Origin: Cryptomeria japonica
Taxonomy: Eukaryota > Streptophyta > Pinopsida > Cupressales > Cupressaceae
DNA: 64,000 nt
Direction: 5' to 3'
Assembly: GCF_030272615.1 (NCBI RefSeq)
Contig: NC_081415.1
Span: forward strand, 507,547,373-507,611,372
The notes beneath the pieces are model-generated. The model was not told where the DNA came from and made no database searches. It saw nothing but the letters and a program-made list of their open reading frames with translations. Of the stretch, positions 9,282 through 20,673 are shown piece after piece. Position numbers and translations under genes: made by a program. Position 1 is the stretch's first letter; the number at the start of each line of letters is the position of its first letter.

Positions 9282-12200
9282 GTGAACATAATTTCTTTTT
9301 GCCTTATGAGAAGAATTGAAACTAGAAGTTCCAAAGACTTTGAATATTTACAGCTTTCTTCACCAAAAAGACAAGGAAGGTCAGCCAAAAGAAGCATATA
9401 TACAAAAAGAGGCAAGTCATTACCTCCTACAAGAGTTTATCAAAGAAAAGGTAAAGCTGAAAACAAGAATCGAAGAGATAGACATTCAGCCTCACCTACT
9501 TGTAGAGTTGCTGCAGCAAATACATCAGTTCAGCTTGGTGCTATGGCCTTACCAAGAGCCTTTGCTTTCGTGCCTTTCGATCAAGGAAGCCCATTGAATT
9601 TTGCCCAGCATCATGACGTGCCTTTGGCAGCACTAAAGGGCTTACCTGATTTTACTGGAGAAGGCCAAACACTGGCAATAGACCACATCCGTGATGTGGC
9701 AAGTTTATGTAATGTGCACCACGTTACAGAAGAAGATGTTGCTGTGAAATTGTTAGCAGCATCCTTGAAAGGAAAAGCTTTAGAATGGTACAGAACTTTG
9801 GCTGTGGGGTCAGTTAACTCATGGGATGAACTTGGGGATCTGTTAACCAAGTTTTTTGAAGACAAGTCTGATCACTTGTCCCTGGTGGAACAGCTTACAA
9901 CTATCAAGCATGCTCCTCAAGAGCAGATGACAGATTTCAACTCTCGTTTTCAAAAAACATGGAAACGAATACCAGCAGCGGTAAGACCAAGTGCAGATCA
10001 TGCATTTTTGTATTTTCTAAAAAGTTTGAATAGTGATATCTCGGTTATGATTCAATCAATGGGTGGTACTTCGCTGCCCCAAGCTTTTGGCATTGCTATT
10101 AGAGCAGAAAATAGCCTTATACAGGCTGGTAAGATAGCACCTAGGCCTCCAATGCCTTATTTTCCGGCTATTCAACCTGATATGCCCATTAATATACCAC
10201 CTCTTGCCTCTTTGCCTGTTATACCAGCAATGCCTATTGCTACTCCTCAAGAGACAACGGTGGCAGGCACGTCAAATGAAATACATGAGATCAGGAGCAG
10301 CCAGCAAAAGATAGAAAATATTTTGCAGACTTTGGGAAATGAGTTGACAAGTCTTAAGAAGCATTATCAAGCTCCAAGGCCAACTTTTCAGCAACCAAAT
10401 CAAGGTTACAATCAGCAGTACCAGCAGAATAGACAGCCTTATCAGAATAATTACCAAGGTGCGAGGCAAAATATTAATCAAAGGTCTTATCAGCCTTACA
10501 ATCCAGCACCTTTGAATGCCGCAAATGCAGTAAGAGACATTGTACCTGCTCAAAACAATTTAATATCAGAGGTAGACTGGTGTTATCCTTGCAACCAAGC
10601 TCATAATCAGTCTACATGCTCTAATGGCATGATAAATCAAGCTCTCATGGTACAAAATGCTGCAAGCTCACAACCGGATATACCTCCAGCTGTGCCTGAA
10701 CAACAGCAAGATATGCATACTATGGAAACTGGTTTACTTAACTGGCAAGATGAAGAATTTAATGGCATGAATGGCGATTCACCGATTGCAGCCAATACTC
10801 GAGCTAAGAAAAGAGCTCTTGACATAGGCCAAACATCAGAGAAAGGTAAAGGACCTGCAACCGAAGAATCGTCATTCAAAACCACGCAAATACCAAGCAT
10901 TCTGAAGAAAGTACCTGTTGCAGCAGCTAAGGAGCAGTTTCAAAAGGATGCGGATATGTCTGTTGTCAAGACACAACAGAAAGTACACTCAGCTGTACCT
11001 TACAGCATAGTGGACACCATGAAAAAGATGAATGTTACCATGAGCATGTGGGATTCTTTAGCTATTCCTGGACAAGTCAATAGTTTGAAGAAGGCATTGA
11101 ATGAAGAAATTCCTCCTAAGGTGACATTTGCTGATGCTGGTAAGGAGGCTGTGTTGACTAATACTATTGTCCAGAATGATGAAAAGGGGAACAACAATAA
11201 AGAAGCAACTTCAATCCAAGGTAAGAGCGTGAAACCTCCTCCGTTTTATGTTTCTCTTATTATTGGTGACAATTTGGTACACAATTGCATGGTGGATAGC
11301 GGAGCTACATGCTCTGTTATGCCTAAAAAGATTGCTGACCAACTTGGTCTAAAGTATGATTTGTTAGAGAAAGGCGTTGTACAGCTTGATGGTTCGGCTG
11401 TTAGGACTATAGGCTTTATCAAAGATGCTAGTTTAACCTTACATGCTTGTCCTAATTTCTCTATATCTCAAGATATTTATGTCATAGATCTGCCCCCATA
11501 TTTTGCCCTGTGTTTGTCAAGAGAATTTACTGCCAAAATAGGAGGATATTTATCATCCGATTGGTCACATATGCTGTTCCGAACTAGATATGGAACCAAA
11601 GTGACTATCAAATCTGAATTGTTGTCTAAGAATCATATAGAGCCTTATACGCCTAACATCATTAATGCTAATTGTATGATTTTTGAGCATGATGAGTATG
11701 CAGTTGTTCATGAGCCTGTAACTCAGGTTAGTGAAATACCGAATGTCCTGTTAGATGAATGGGCAGCAAAGAATGTTTTGGAAGATGAAACTAGCATCCT
11801 TGTGGATGCTGGTTTGGGAAATTATATGTTTCAAGAAGCTGGTTTAATTATGCCTAATCTAGTTAAAGGACAAGAAGCTGATATTGAATCTCAAAATGAT
11901 GTTTGGGAAATGTTCTTTGACGGGTCACGAAGCAGGAACGGTTCAGGAGGTGGGGTTATGCTTGTTTCACCTAAGGGTGAGAAATATTATGCAGCTTTCA
12001 AATTCGGTTTTGCCTGTACCAATAATACAGCAGAGTATGAAGGGCTGATTCAAGGTTTAGAGTGGGCAAGAAAACGTGGAATTAAAAACCTGAAGGTGCA
12101 CGGTGATAGTGAGCTAATTGTTAACCAAGTTAGAGGTTTGAATGCAGTAAAAAACGATACTTTAAAAGCATACAAGCTCAGGGTTTGGGATTCCATTGAA

Positions 12201-15200
12201 GTTTTTGATGCATTTAACATTATAGCTGTTCCAAGAAGTAGAAATCAGCATGCTGATCGGTTAGCTGCAGTTGGAGCCCAATATGATATACCAAACAGTA
12301 TAAAAGGGACCTGTGATCAGCAGCATATTAAGATTATTATCCGGCCCTCAATTCCGGATAATAATATTAATTGGCAAGTGTTTGAGTCGGATGAACAAAT
12401 TTTACAATTCCTACTGGAGGAAGATATGTTCGCTGCCTCAAATCAGAACAGAATTCAGCAACAATATGAGGATCAAGTCATTCAATTGAAGTCAAATAAA
12501 TTGCCCAAGGGTCTTGTTACCTTGGAGTCAATTTTTAATTCAGATGATCAAGCTAAAAAGAATAAGACCAGTTTGGTGGTTCCGCAAGAGCATTATGAAG
12601 AGTTGGAGGTTGCACCTGGGAAGAGCTTAAAGATAGGTAAAGTGAATTCCTCTACTGAAAAGGAGTCATATGTTCAGCTTTTTCAAGAGTTTGCAGACAT
12701 TTTTGCATGGGAATATGGTGATTTGAAAGGTTTCAATCCTGAATTAGCGCAGCATACCATCGAGTTAGAACCAAATGCTAAGCCAGTGAGACAAAGGCAG
12801 CGTCCTATCAACCCAAAGATAGAGTCATTAATGCAAAAGGAAGTTTTTAGGCTGATTGAAAGTGGCATTATTTTTCCCATCAAACACACCAGCTGGGTGT
12901 CCAATCTTGTACCTGTTAGGAAAAAGAATGGAGAGCTTAGATTATGTGTCGATTTTAGAGACCTGAATAGAGCATCCTTGAAGGATAGGCATCCCCTTCC
13001 TTCAATGGAACAAATATTGCAGTATGTGGCTGGTTCGGAAAGATTCTCACTTCTAGATGGTTATTCAGGATATAACCAAATTCTGGTCAGAAATGAAGAC
13101 CAGTATAAAACAGCTTTTACCACTAAATGGGGTACCATGGCCTACAAAAGAATGCCCTTTGGTTTATCCAATGCAGGGGCAACATTCCAGAAAGCCATGG
13201 ATATGGCATTTAGTAATATGATGTACCAGTTTGTTTTGGTTTATCTTGATGATATCACAGTTTATTCTAAGAAGGCCGTAGATCATCTTGGGCACTTAAG
13301 GCAGATTTTTGAGCACTGCAACGAGTTTGGTGTTTCACTCAACCCTAAGAAATGCATGTTTGTTGTTCATGAAGGAAACTTGTTGGGTTATGTTGTTTCT
13401 AAGCAAGGTGTCACAGTGGATCCGGAAAGAATAGCAGCAATCTTGGAGATACCCCTGCCGCATCATAAGAAGGGATTACAATCTTTCATTGGGAGGATAA
13501 ATTTTGTTAGGCGTTTCTTGCCTAATATTGCAGATTTATTGAAACCACTTACAACCATGTTGAAGAAAAATGTTGTTTTCCACTGGACAAAAGAAGCAAA
13601 GTTAAATTTTCAAACTATCAAGGAATCACTTGCAACAGCACCTGCTCTAGTAAATCCAGACTTTAGCAAAGATTTCATTTTGTATGCATATGGTGGTTAT
13701 GAGGCTATTTCTGCAATGCTGGTCCAGAAAAACACAGAAGGATTGGAACAGCCTATTGCATTTTTTAGCAAAGGATTGGAAGATTATGAGCAGAGGTATA
13801 GCTTTGTTGAAAAGCACGTCCTTGCTGTTGTAAAGAGCCTTAAAAAGTTTCGGCACTTATTGTCTCATAACAGGGTACACCTGAAGGTTGCTCATCCAAG
13901 TGTAAAAGAGTTTCTCCTCAGTAAAGATCTCAATGAGAAAAGAGCTGGTTGGATAACACGGGTTATGGAGTATGACTTAGACATCCAGGTCACTAAATTG
14001 GTCAGAGGAAGAGGCTTGTGTGAACAGATTGTTACAAATGAAATTTCAAGAAAAGAAGAAGGAGTAGAAACAGCTTTGGTGATTGATTTGATGGCTGATG
14101 ATAACAGTACATCAAGCTGGTTGCAGGATATGGTTCACTTTCTAAAGACTAGTGAGTGTCCAGCAAACCTAGATAAGGCAAAAAGAAGGTACTATCGGTT
14201 ACAATCAGTCCCTTTTGTCTTGATTAATGATATATTGTATAGGAAAGATCACAATGGTGTCCTCCTTCGATGTATTGATTCAAATCAGATTACAAAAATC
14301 TTGCATGAATTCCATGATGGCCATTCGGGAGGTCATTTCTCTCCCAGGACTACTGCATATAAAATCCTAAGGGCTGGTTACTATTGGCCAGATGTTTTCA
14401 AGGACTGTCATGCATATGTAAGGAAGTGTGTAAAGTGTGTTATGTTTGCAGGGAAAGAACGGCTGCCAGCATTACCGTTACATCCTATAAAAGCAGAACA
14501 ACCTTTTGACAGGTGGGGTGTTGATTTCATCGGTCCTATTAACCCACCGTCAAGTGCAGGTCACCGATGGATCATTACTGCAACCGATTATTTTACTAGA
14601 TGGACTGAGGCTGCAGCACTAAAGGATGCTAATGAGACAGCTATTCTTAATTTTTATGATGATATTGTGAACAGGTTTGGAGTTCCCGACTCCATAGTGT
14701 CAGACAATGCACTCACTTTTGTAGGCTTAAGGGTGACTGATTGGGCTATTAAACAAAACATATATCTCAATACTAGCTCAAATTATTATCCTCAAGGCAA
14801 CGGATTGGCAGAGTCCACAAATAAGAACTTAATCAGAATCATCAAATGGACTTTACAAGAGAATCAGCGTGATTGGCATTCAAAGCTGAAGGCAGCCTTG
14901 TGGGTGGACAGAATCACACCAAAGCAAATTATTGGAAACTCACCTTATCAGTTGGTTTATGGGAAGGAAGCAAGGTTATCAATAGAAACAGAATTTCCAG
15001 CACTAGATATGGCCGCTCAGATGGTGTTATTTGAAGAAGAAGATCCTATGCAAGTGCGTTATGCACAATTAATGGAATTGGAGGAAAGTAGGAGAAAAGC
15101 GGGACAAACAATGGAGTTTCAACAGTTGCAGGTGAAGAAGAGTTTTGATAGGAAAGCTAGAGCCAGGGAATTCAATGTGGGAGATGTTGTACTCAAGTGG

Positions 15201-15386
15201 GATGAGCTCAAGAGTAGACCAGGCAAACACACCAAGTTTGATTCATTTTGGGGAGGTCCGTTTGTCATAACAGAATGCAAGGAACACAATGCTTTTCAGC
15301 TGGCCACGCTGGAAGGGGAAAATCTGCCATTACCGGTAAACGGTATTTACCTCAAACCTTGTTTTGAGGTCTGTCCTATTTTATAA
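9282..15386 (+). CDS. G1 Gag-Pol polyprotein (gag, protease, archaeal-type RNase H, RT, gypsy RNase H, integrase)
   Basis: This single 2034-codon ORF is intact. It has a gag domain around residues 145-260 and a knuckle-like C-x2-C-x3-H-x4-C at 434-446. The aspartic protease motif DSGA is at 672-675. An archaeal-type RNase H follows with all four catalytic acids (D880, E918, D942, D992). Reverse transcriptase has YLDD at 1321-1324. The usual gypsy RNase H follows but has Y1470 and A1537 where catalytic Asp is expected, retaining E1510. Integrase has an HHCC finger (first His 1675; Cys 1716 and 1719), the triad D1748, D1808, E1844 and a GPF module at 1992-1994. I see no chromodomain. The first Met is 9282; 9309 or 9543 could also start Gag. 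No frameshift or stop separates Gag from Pol. The odd point is the RNase H placed before the RT. Confidence 0.95.
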   Translation: MNIISFCLMRRIETRSSKDFEYLQLSSPKRQGRSAKRSIYTKRGKSLPPTRVYQRKGKAENKNRRDRHSASPTCRVAAANTSVQLGAMALPRAFAFVPFDQGSPLNFAQHHDVPLAALKGLPDFTGEGQTLAIDHIRDVASLCNVHHVTEEDVAVKLLAASLKGKALEWYRTLAVGSVNSWDELGDLLTKFFEDKSDHLSLVEQLTTIKHAPQEQMTDFNSRFQKTWKRIPAAVRPSADHAFLYFLKSLNSDISVMIQSMGGTSLPQAFGIAIRAENSLIQAGKIAPRPPMPYFPAIQPDMPINIPPLASLPVIPAMPIATPQETTVAGTSNEIHEIRSSQQKIENILQTLGNELTSLKKHYQAPRPTFQQPNQGYNQQYQQNRQPYQNNYQGARQNINQRSYQPYNPAPLNAANAVRDIVPAQNNLISEVDWCYPCNQAHNQSTCSNGMINQALMVQNAASSQPDIPPAVPEQQQDMHTMETGLLNWQDEEFNGMNGDSPIAANTRAKKRALDIGQTSEKGKGPATEESSFKTTQIPSILKKVPVAAAKEQFQKDADMSVVKTQQKVHSAVPYSIVDTMKKMNVTMSMWDSLAIPGQVNSLKKALNEEIPPKVTFADAGKEAVLTNTIVQNDEKGNNNKEATSIQGKSVKPPPFYVSLIIGDNLVHNCMVDSGATCSVMPKKIADQLGLKYDLLEKGVVQLDGSAVRTIGFIKDASLTLHACPNFSISQDIYVIDLPPYFALCLSREFTAKIGGYLSSDWSHMLFRTRYGTKVTIKSELLSKNHIEPYTPNIINANCMIFEHDEYAVVHEPVTQVSEIPNVLLDEWAAKNVLEDETSILVDAGLGNYMFQEAGLIMPNLVKGQEADIESQNDVWEMFFDGSRSRNGSGGGVMLVSPKGEKYYAAFKFGFACTNNTAEYEGLIQGLEWARKRGIKNLKVHGDSELIVNQVRGLNAVKNDTLKAYKLRVWDSIEVFDAFNIIAVPRSRNQHADRLAAVGAQYDIPNSIKGTCDQQHIKIIIRPSIPDNNINWQVFESDEQILQFLLEEDMFAASNQNRIQQQYEDQVIQLKSNKLPKGLVTLESIFNSDDQAKKNKTSLVVPQEHYEELEVAPGKSLKIGKVNSSTEKESYVQLFQEFADIFAWEYGDLKGFNPELAQHTIELEPNAKPVRQRQRPINPKIESLMQKEVFRLIESGIIFPIKHTSWVSNLVPVRKKNGELRLCVDFRDLNRASLKDRHPLPSMEQILQYVAGSERFSLLDGYSGYNQILVRNEDQYKTAFTTKWGTMAYKRMPFGLSNAGATFQKAMDMAFSNMMYQFVLVYLDDITVYSKKAVDHLGHLRQIFEHCNEFGVSLNPKKCMFVVHEGNLLGYVVSKQGVTVDPERIAAILEIPLPHHKKGLQSFIGRINFVRRFLPNIADLLKPLTTMLKKNVVFHWTKEAKLNFQTIKESLATAPALVNPDFSKDFILYAYGGYEAISAMLVQKNTEGLEQPIAFFSKGLEDYEQRYSFVEKHVLAVVKSLKKFRHLLSHNRVHLKVAHPSVKEFLLSKDLNEKRAGWITRVMEYDLDIQVTKLVRGRGLCEQIVTNEISRKEEGVETALVIDLMADDNSTSSWLQDMVHFLKTSECPANLDKAKRRYYRLQSVPFVLINDILYRKDHNGVLLRCIDSNQITKILHEFHDGHSGGHFSPRTTAYKILRAGYYWPDVFKDCHAYVRKCVKCVMFAGKERLPALPLHPIKAEQPFDRWGVDFIGPINPPSSAGHRWIITATDYFTRWTEAAALKDANETAILNFYDDIVNRFGVPDSIVSDNALTFVGLRVTDWAIKQNIYLNTSSNYYPQGNGLAESTNKNLIRIIKWTLQENQRDWHSKLKAALWVDRITPKQIIGNSPYQLVYGKEARLSIETEFPALDMAAQMVLFEEEDPMQVRYAQLMELEESRRKAGQTMEFQQLQVKKSFDRKARAREFNVGDVVLKWDELKSRPGKHTKFDSFWGGPFVITECKEHNAFQLATLEGENLPLPVNGIYLKPCFEVCPIL

Positions 15387-15954
15387 GTAATAGATTAGTG
15401 GAGGAATAAAGTGCTGCTGCACTATTTGCTTTCAGTTTTGGTGTTCCTAAGTGCTGTTGCACAGTTTGCAGTTGACTAGGCAGTAGAAATACTAATAATA
15501 GTAGGCTCATATCAACTAAAGGGGTTGTGTAATCAAATCCTGCATTCTATATGCTGGAGTATACTCAACATGCATACATCATGAAGAACTTCATTACCCA
15601 TCCCACTCACCTAATACTACCTTGCCTATTACTAGTATCTGTAATGTCTAGCTAACTTTTAGTTTCCCTGTTTTCAATAAGTGTTTTGACACAAGTTGCT
15701 GTTAAATATTCAAATCTGATAGATAACTGAGACAAAATAGTCCAATATAAGATTATGAATGTATACCTATCCCTCAGGATAGGGGAGCCAAGCTATCCAG
15801 AGCCATAAATCTGCACTCAGAATTCTATTTACACTATTTTATCTCAGCTATTTACCCTAGTCCAGAGTTGTTCCTAGAAGACTCATTGCCCAATGGATTT
15901 CTAAGGCTACTGGGTCCTGTATAGCAGGCATACATACAGTAGAAGTCGCCAAAT
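15387..15954 (+). other. 3' untranslated internal region of G1
   Basis: These 568 bp between the Gag-Pol stop and the 3' LTR contain no ORF of note. A purine-rich polypurine tract is not evident next to the LTR: the last bases read AAGTCGCCAAAT. A short self-complementary stretch (CCTATCCctcaGGATAGG) is near 15766-15783. Confidence 0.7.
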
Positions 15955-17085
15955 TGTTATCTAAAATTTCATTACCCATGTAATTTTAGCCAAATGATGC
16001 ATATTTATCAAATGATTGCATTTACAAAAGATACATCGCAGTGTTTAAAAAAGAGGAAAAAGAGGATATTTTTCATTTGTATTGAACAATGATAGATTAC
16101 AAATTGAGTTCATGCATCTGAAGCATATTTATATACACTGAGTTTCTTAAAACCTCACACAAGCCGTGAGCTTAGCATTCTTATCTTTCCTACATATCCA
16201 AAACAAAAAAGGATAGAATTAAAAAATGAGTATGAGGATAACTAGTCATTGCCTTGGGTTGCTTTGACTGGTTATTGGCTGCCCCGCTGCTCTTGTGAAT
16301 TTTTTCTCGATCTTCAGACTTTGAAAACTCCTACTTTCCTGCATAAAAAAGAAGAGGTGTTAGATCCAACCGATCTAAGCAATGAAAGATTATCCTACGA
16401 CATATCATTTATTATTGTCTATCATATTTCTGTTTTGAAAGGGCGGGAAAGATAAAGACAAATCACTGCTTCAGAAAAAAGAAATGTTTATGCTAATGTG
16501 TTTGTTTCATGTGCAGATAATTAGTTACTCTAATTGGCATGTGCCCCTGACCGAGGCTCCCTTCGGGTATGAGCCCGACATACCCTTTAGAGTAACTAAT
16601 CTCAGAATATCAAGTGGAATGATGAAGAAACCAACTGAAGTATTAAAGGGACATGTTTGTTTTAAATATGAAACCTTTTACTTTACTATTCATGATATGC
16701 ATAGAAAGAAAATGTTAATGCATAAACTGTTTTAAGGGACATATTATTTCAATGTGAAACCTTAGAGTATTTTAAAAGGATCAATACTACATCATGAAGT
16801 TGAACAATTTAATGTAACAAGTTGGTAAAGAAAAAGAGTATTTGAATCTTAAATGCATGTTCAAACAGTGAGCTGAATGGAATCAGAATTAACTGGTACA
16901 GGAATGAGTGTCACGAGCCCGTGCTCGAACTTCATTTCTACATAAGATCAATCCCAGCATGTGCCAAAGTCAGAAATTCAGTAAGGATAAAACACAATCT
17001 CATCAAAAGCTGCAACAAATGCTGAAGGTCAAGTATTATTTGAACTCAAAGAAGGACTAAATGAATCTACAGGATTACTTGGAAC

Positions 17086-17238
17086 TTGGGATCCAAATCT
17101 GGAAGAATTGTATACAAAATGTGGAAGAATATAAAAAGTGCTGGAACTGTTCGATAAAATGCCTAAAAGATGCGGTATCATGGGATGTGATGATTCCAGA
17201 ATATGGACAAAATGGACACTTCCAAAGCTGGTGCAGTT
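17086..17238 (+). pseudogene. Captured PPR-protein fragment in G1 3' LTR
   Basis: This is the copy of 5570-5722, differing by one noted substitution (C for T near 17151). It has the same LFDKMPKR and DAVSWDVMI motifs and the same frameshift between them. Confidence 0.65.
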
Positions 17239-17244
17239 TGATAT

Positions 17245-18570
17245 ATGCATAGCGTAACAGAGAAACCCACTTTTAATATTGGTGCTATGAGAGAATTGAT
17301 GCATGGTCACAATGTTGAAGACCGGGACTGGATTTTCAACTTGACGGCTAATAGTGATCTCTTTGTTGCGAAGAAGAAATCTGGAAAAGTATATGCTATC
17401 CCAGATTACAATAAGCCAATGGAACATCAGCGTGAAATGACCATGAAGAGAATTGATTATTTGTTAGAGAAGGGTGTTTTTAAAGGTTGGCTAACAAACA
17501 CAAGTTCAGAGCGTGAAACAAGGAGACAAACGGCAGTTAATGAATGTTTGGGAATATATGATCATTCATTAGGTATAAAACTTGGTGTACACTTTCATTT
17601 ATGGGGTGGTGCAATCAGGTTCCTTGGTACAAAGAGACACCATCAAAAGTGGCTACAGGATACTGAAGACTTTGTTGTGATAGGATGCTTTGCTATGACT
17701 GAGCTTGGACATGGCAGTAATGTCCGTGGAATTGAAACAATCACCACTTACGATCCTTCTACTCAAGAATTTATCATTACCACGCCTTGCGAGTCTGCCC
17801 AAAAGTACTAGATTGGAGGAGCTGCAAATCATGCCACCCATACAGTAGTCTTCTCCCAACTTCTTATTAATGGAAAGAATGAAGGTGTGCATGCATTCAT
17901 TGCACAAATAAGAGATAAAGAGGGGAATGTATGTCCAGGAATTCGAATTGCTGACTGTAGTCACAAAATTGGCTTAAATGGAGTCGACAATGGACGAATT
18001 TGGTTTGACAATTTGCGTATACCACGTGAAAACATTTTGAACTCTGTTGCTGATGTATCTCCAGATTGCAATTACCAAACTCCAATAATTGATCCTGATC
18101 AGAGATTTGCTGCTTTCATGGCCCCTCTAATAACTGGCCGTGTAACAATTGCAGTTAGTGCTATCTATCAGTCCAAGATTGGATTAGCAATTGCAACTCG
18201 ATATGCACTGACAAGACGGGCTTTTAATCTACAACCCGATGAGCCAGAAATACTGTTACTTGATTACCCATCACATCAGCGGCGTTTGCTTCCTTTGCTT
18301 GCAAAAACATATGCAATGAGTTGTGAAACTAATGATCTCAAGAGGATATATTGAAAAAGGACCCCTTCTGATAGAAAGACTATTCATGTTCTTTCTAGTG
18401 GATACAAGGCTATGTTCACATGGCACAACATGAATACATTGCAGGAGTGCCGTGAGGCGTGTGGTGGTCAAGGTCTAAAAACAGAAAACCGCATAGGCAA
18501 CCTCCTGGGTGAATATGATGTTCAATCCACATTTGAAGGAGACGATAATGTTCTCATGCAACAGGATGGG
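17245..18570 (+). pseudogene. Captured acyl-CoA oxidase fragment in G1 3' LTR
   Basis: This copy of 5729-7054 has both in-frame stops shared (17809-17811 and 18352-18354). Small differences include Gly for Lys in the [12 protein letters not shown] segment, where this copy looks closer to the family, and an Ala-Ala to Glu-Thr change before NDLKRIY. It lacks introns, the C-terminal part and a peroxisomal signal, so no enzyme can be made. Confidence 0.93.
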
Positions 18571-18745
18571 TGAATGTTGAACCCGGAGCCTTTGGATCTC
18601 ACGAACTCATAGTTATGGGGTTTGGAGTGTGAGGAGAAAACAGCACAGCACTCAGTTGAAGAAAGATATCCGTCCTTACAATCACATTCCTGCAGTGAAA
18701 GGGAAGGGCATTCTAGAAATTCAAAAGATATAGGATGCTACAGAA

Positions 18746-18918
18746 CAGGAGAAAAGATTTTTCCAAATGGTGATCTTCACACTGGTTCATTCCGAGGGAA
18801 CCTTAAATGGGGATTGTTATGAAGGTTCATAGAATCAGGAAATGCCAGAGGGGCCTGGGAGGTATAGTTGGGAAAATGGAAATGTTTACTTGGGGGATTG
18901 GAATCGTGCAAAATGTGG
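18746..18918 (+). pseudogene. Captured MORN-repeat fragment in G1 3' LTR
   Basis: This is the copy of 7230-7402 with the same three MORN-like units and the same breaks. It is followed by A27 at 18940-18966. Confidence 0.6.
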
Positions 18919-20673
18919 TGATGCGATATGCTAAATGTGAAAAAAAAAAAAAAAAAAAAAAAAAAACACAGCGCACAAGTTTCCTGGTAAATATGTATGC
19001 AAAACGTAGTGTATGCAAGATAAAAACGGACACAACAAGTTTCCTGGTAAATGTGGCGAGCATACCTGTAGAAAAAGAGGATTTGCATTCAGAGATGAAG
19101 ACTCAGGAAGCCCAGCACCCTTCATCCATGGCGGCACCAAACCCTCGAGAACCTTCCAAATGGTTTTCACTTTGCAAAATGAAAAATGCGATGGGAGTGC
19201 AAGACTTTTAGGGTTATCAAAAACCCTTTGTAATTTTTTATTTTCCTTCAAGTCCGCTGGGCTTTCCATAAAATATGCAAAGTAATAAAAATAAATGTAT
19301 TTGATAAAATAGATGTTTAATTTTCCATCGATATATCAAATATGTTTTATTTTTATTCTTTTTATTTTATTTTATTTTTTGGTTTTCTTCCTTGGTTAAA
19401 AGATGGTATCTTTTTGTAAAAGATATTTAATTACAATGCAATTATAAATTGTAATTAAATATTATTCGAAATGTAAAAGGTATATTCATATGCAAGAAGG
19501 AGACTAAGTCTTTTGACTTAGTTTTGAAGGAGGAGTTAATTCAGGAGAGATAAGGCTTTCATTGAAAGAAGTCTTTTCAGTTTGGAGACATAAGGAGAGC
19601 ATATAGGATCACTCATAACCACTTGGGAAGCATTCAAAAGGAGTGAGATATTTTTGGAGACAAGAGCGTCTTTTTAGGAACATGAGGTTGTTTGAAACCA
19701 AATGGAGCAAATCTAGGGAGGTTGGAGCAATTTTAGGTAAAGGGTCGAAGTTGGACTTTTCCACCATTTTGGGGAGCCTTTATTATTTGGTTAAGTGTTT
19801 TGAGGCTGTTTCTAGTGCTCTTTTGGGTTGATTATTTATTAAGGAAGACTTTTCCAGGTTTATAGCCCTTTTTGGTGTCTTCTAGACTCCTCTTTTTGAG
19901 GCATTTTTCTTGCATCCGACCCAAATCAGTTGGGGTTTTTTGTACTTAGTGCAAAAAGACACTATTTTTAGAGTTAGTTCTGATTATGCAGAAAGGGCTC
20001 TTGTGACAACATTTTGTCCTTAGCATATTTTCTTGTATACTTTCTGTAACTCAATCTTGGAGACTGAATATATGATGACAGCATCTTTTGGAGCAAGGTT
20101 TTATTAATATTCTTTTTCAAGCCTTCTTTTTCTTTCTGTATCTTTGTGTTCATAGCATGATTGATAGAGGTAACCAGTGAATTGTATTATTCCTTGTTAT
20201 TTTGTCTCATCAAGAGCCTAGTTGCAGAAGTGTATTTTGTTTGCAGGTTGCAGTTTGTGTCCACAAGAACATGGAGCTTTCATGTGAATATATATTTTCC
20301 TTGATTGCTCAGTCTAGGACCTTTCTGTGAAACATTTATGCAGGCCTATATAGAACAGAAGTGTTACCCACTAAAATAATTTTTTTTTTTTGCAATTAGA
20401 GACCTGTCATTATCATTTTAGTTTCCCTCAAATTTTGGTGAATCACCTAGTTACTTAGTTTATTTTTATTTTTTCCTTTTCTCTTCCCTTTTCCTACCAA
20501 GTTTTTCAGTTGTTAGAAGAGCAAATAGGCGATTTATCCAATAGGAACCGGCCTAGGAACCGGAGGTTTCATTTCAAGTTGCGCATTGCCCACATGCAAA
20601 AGTGAATCCCATGTTAGGCCAAATTACTAAACTTGTAGTTTAGTAGGGTGCAAATTTGAGCCTTAACAGTAAT

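Larger units (their letters stand above)
4439..20668 (+). mobile_element. G1: young, complete Ty3/gypsy retrotransposon with cargo-bearing 4.7-kb LTRs
   Basis: This 16,230-bp element has LTRs of 4705 and 4714 bp and a 6.8-kb internal region. The LTRs begin TGTTA and end TAACA. Flanks are the exact 5-bp duplication GTAAT (4434-4438 and 20669-20673). By eye the LTRs differ by about 25-30 substitutions, a 12-bp insertion and homopolymer lengths, so insertion is recent. The internal region holds one open Gag-Pol. Size and the presence of an extra archaeal-type RNase H suggest the Tat/Ogre branch of plant gypsy elements, but domain order differs from what is usual there. Confidence 0.95.
15955..20668 (+). 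repeat. 3' LTR of G1
   Basis: This 4714-bp copy of 4439-9143 has the same TGTTA and TAACA termini. A visible difference is a 12-bp tandem duplication at about 20549-20560 (AACCGGCCTAGGAACCGG against AACCGG in the 5' LTR). The cargo is repeated at 17086-17238 (PPR), 17245-18570 (acyl-CoA oxidase) and about 18746-18918 (MORN), with the same stop codons, so capture preceded this insertion. Confidence 0.95.
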
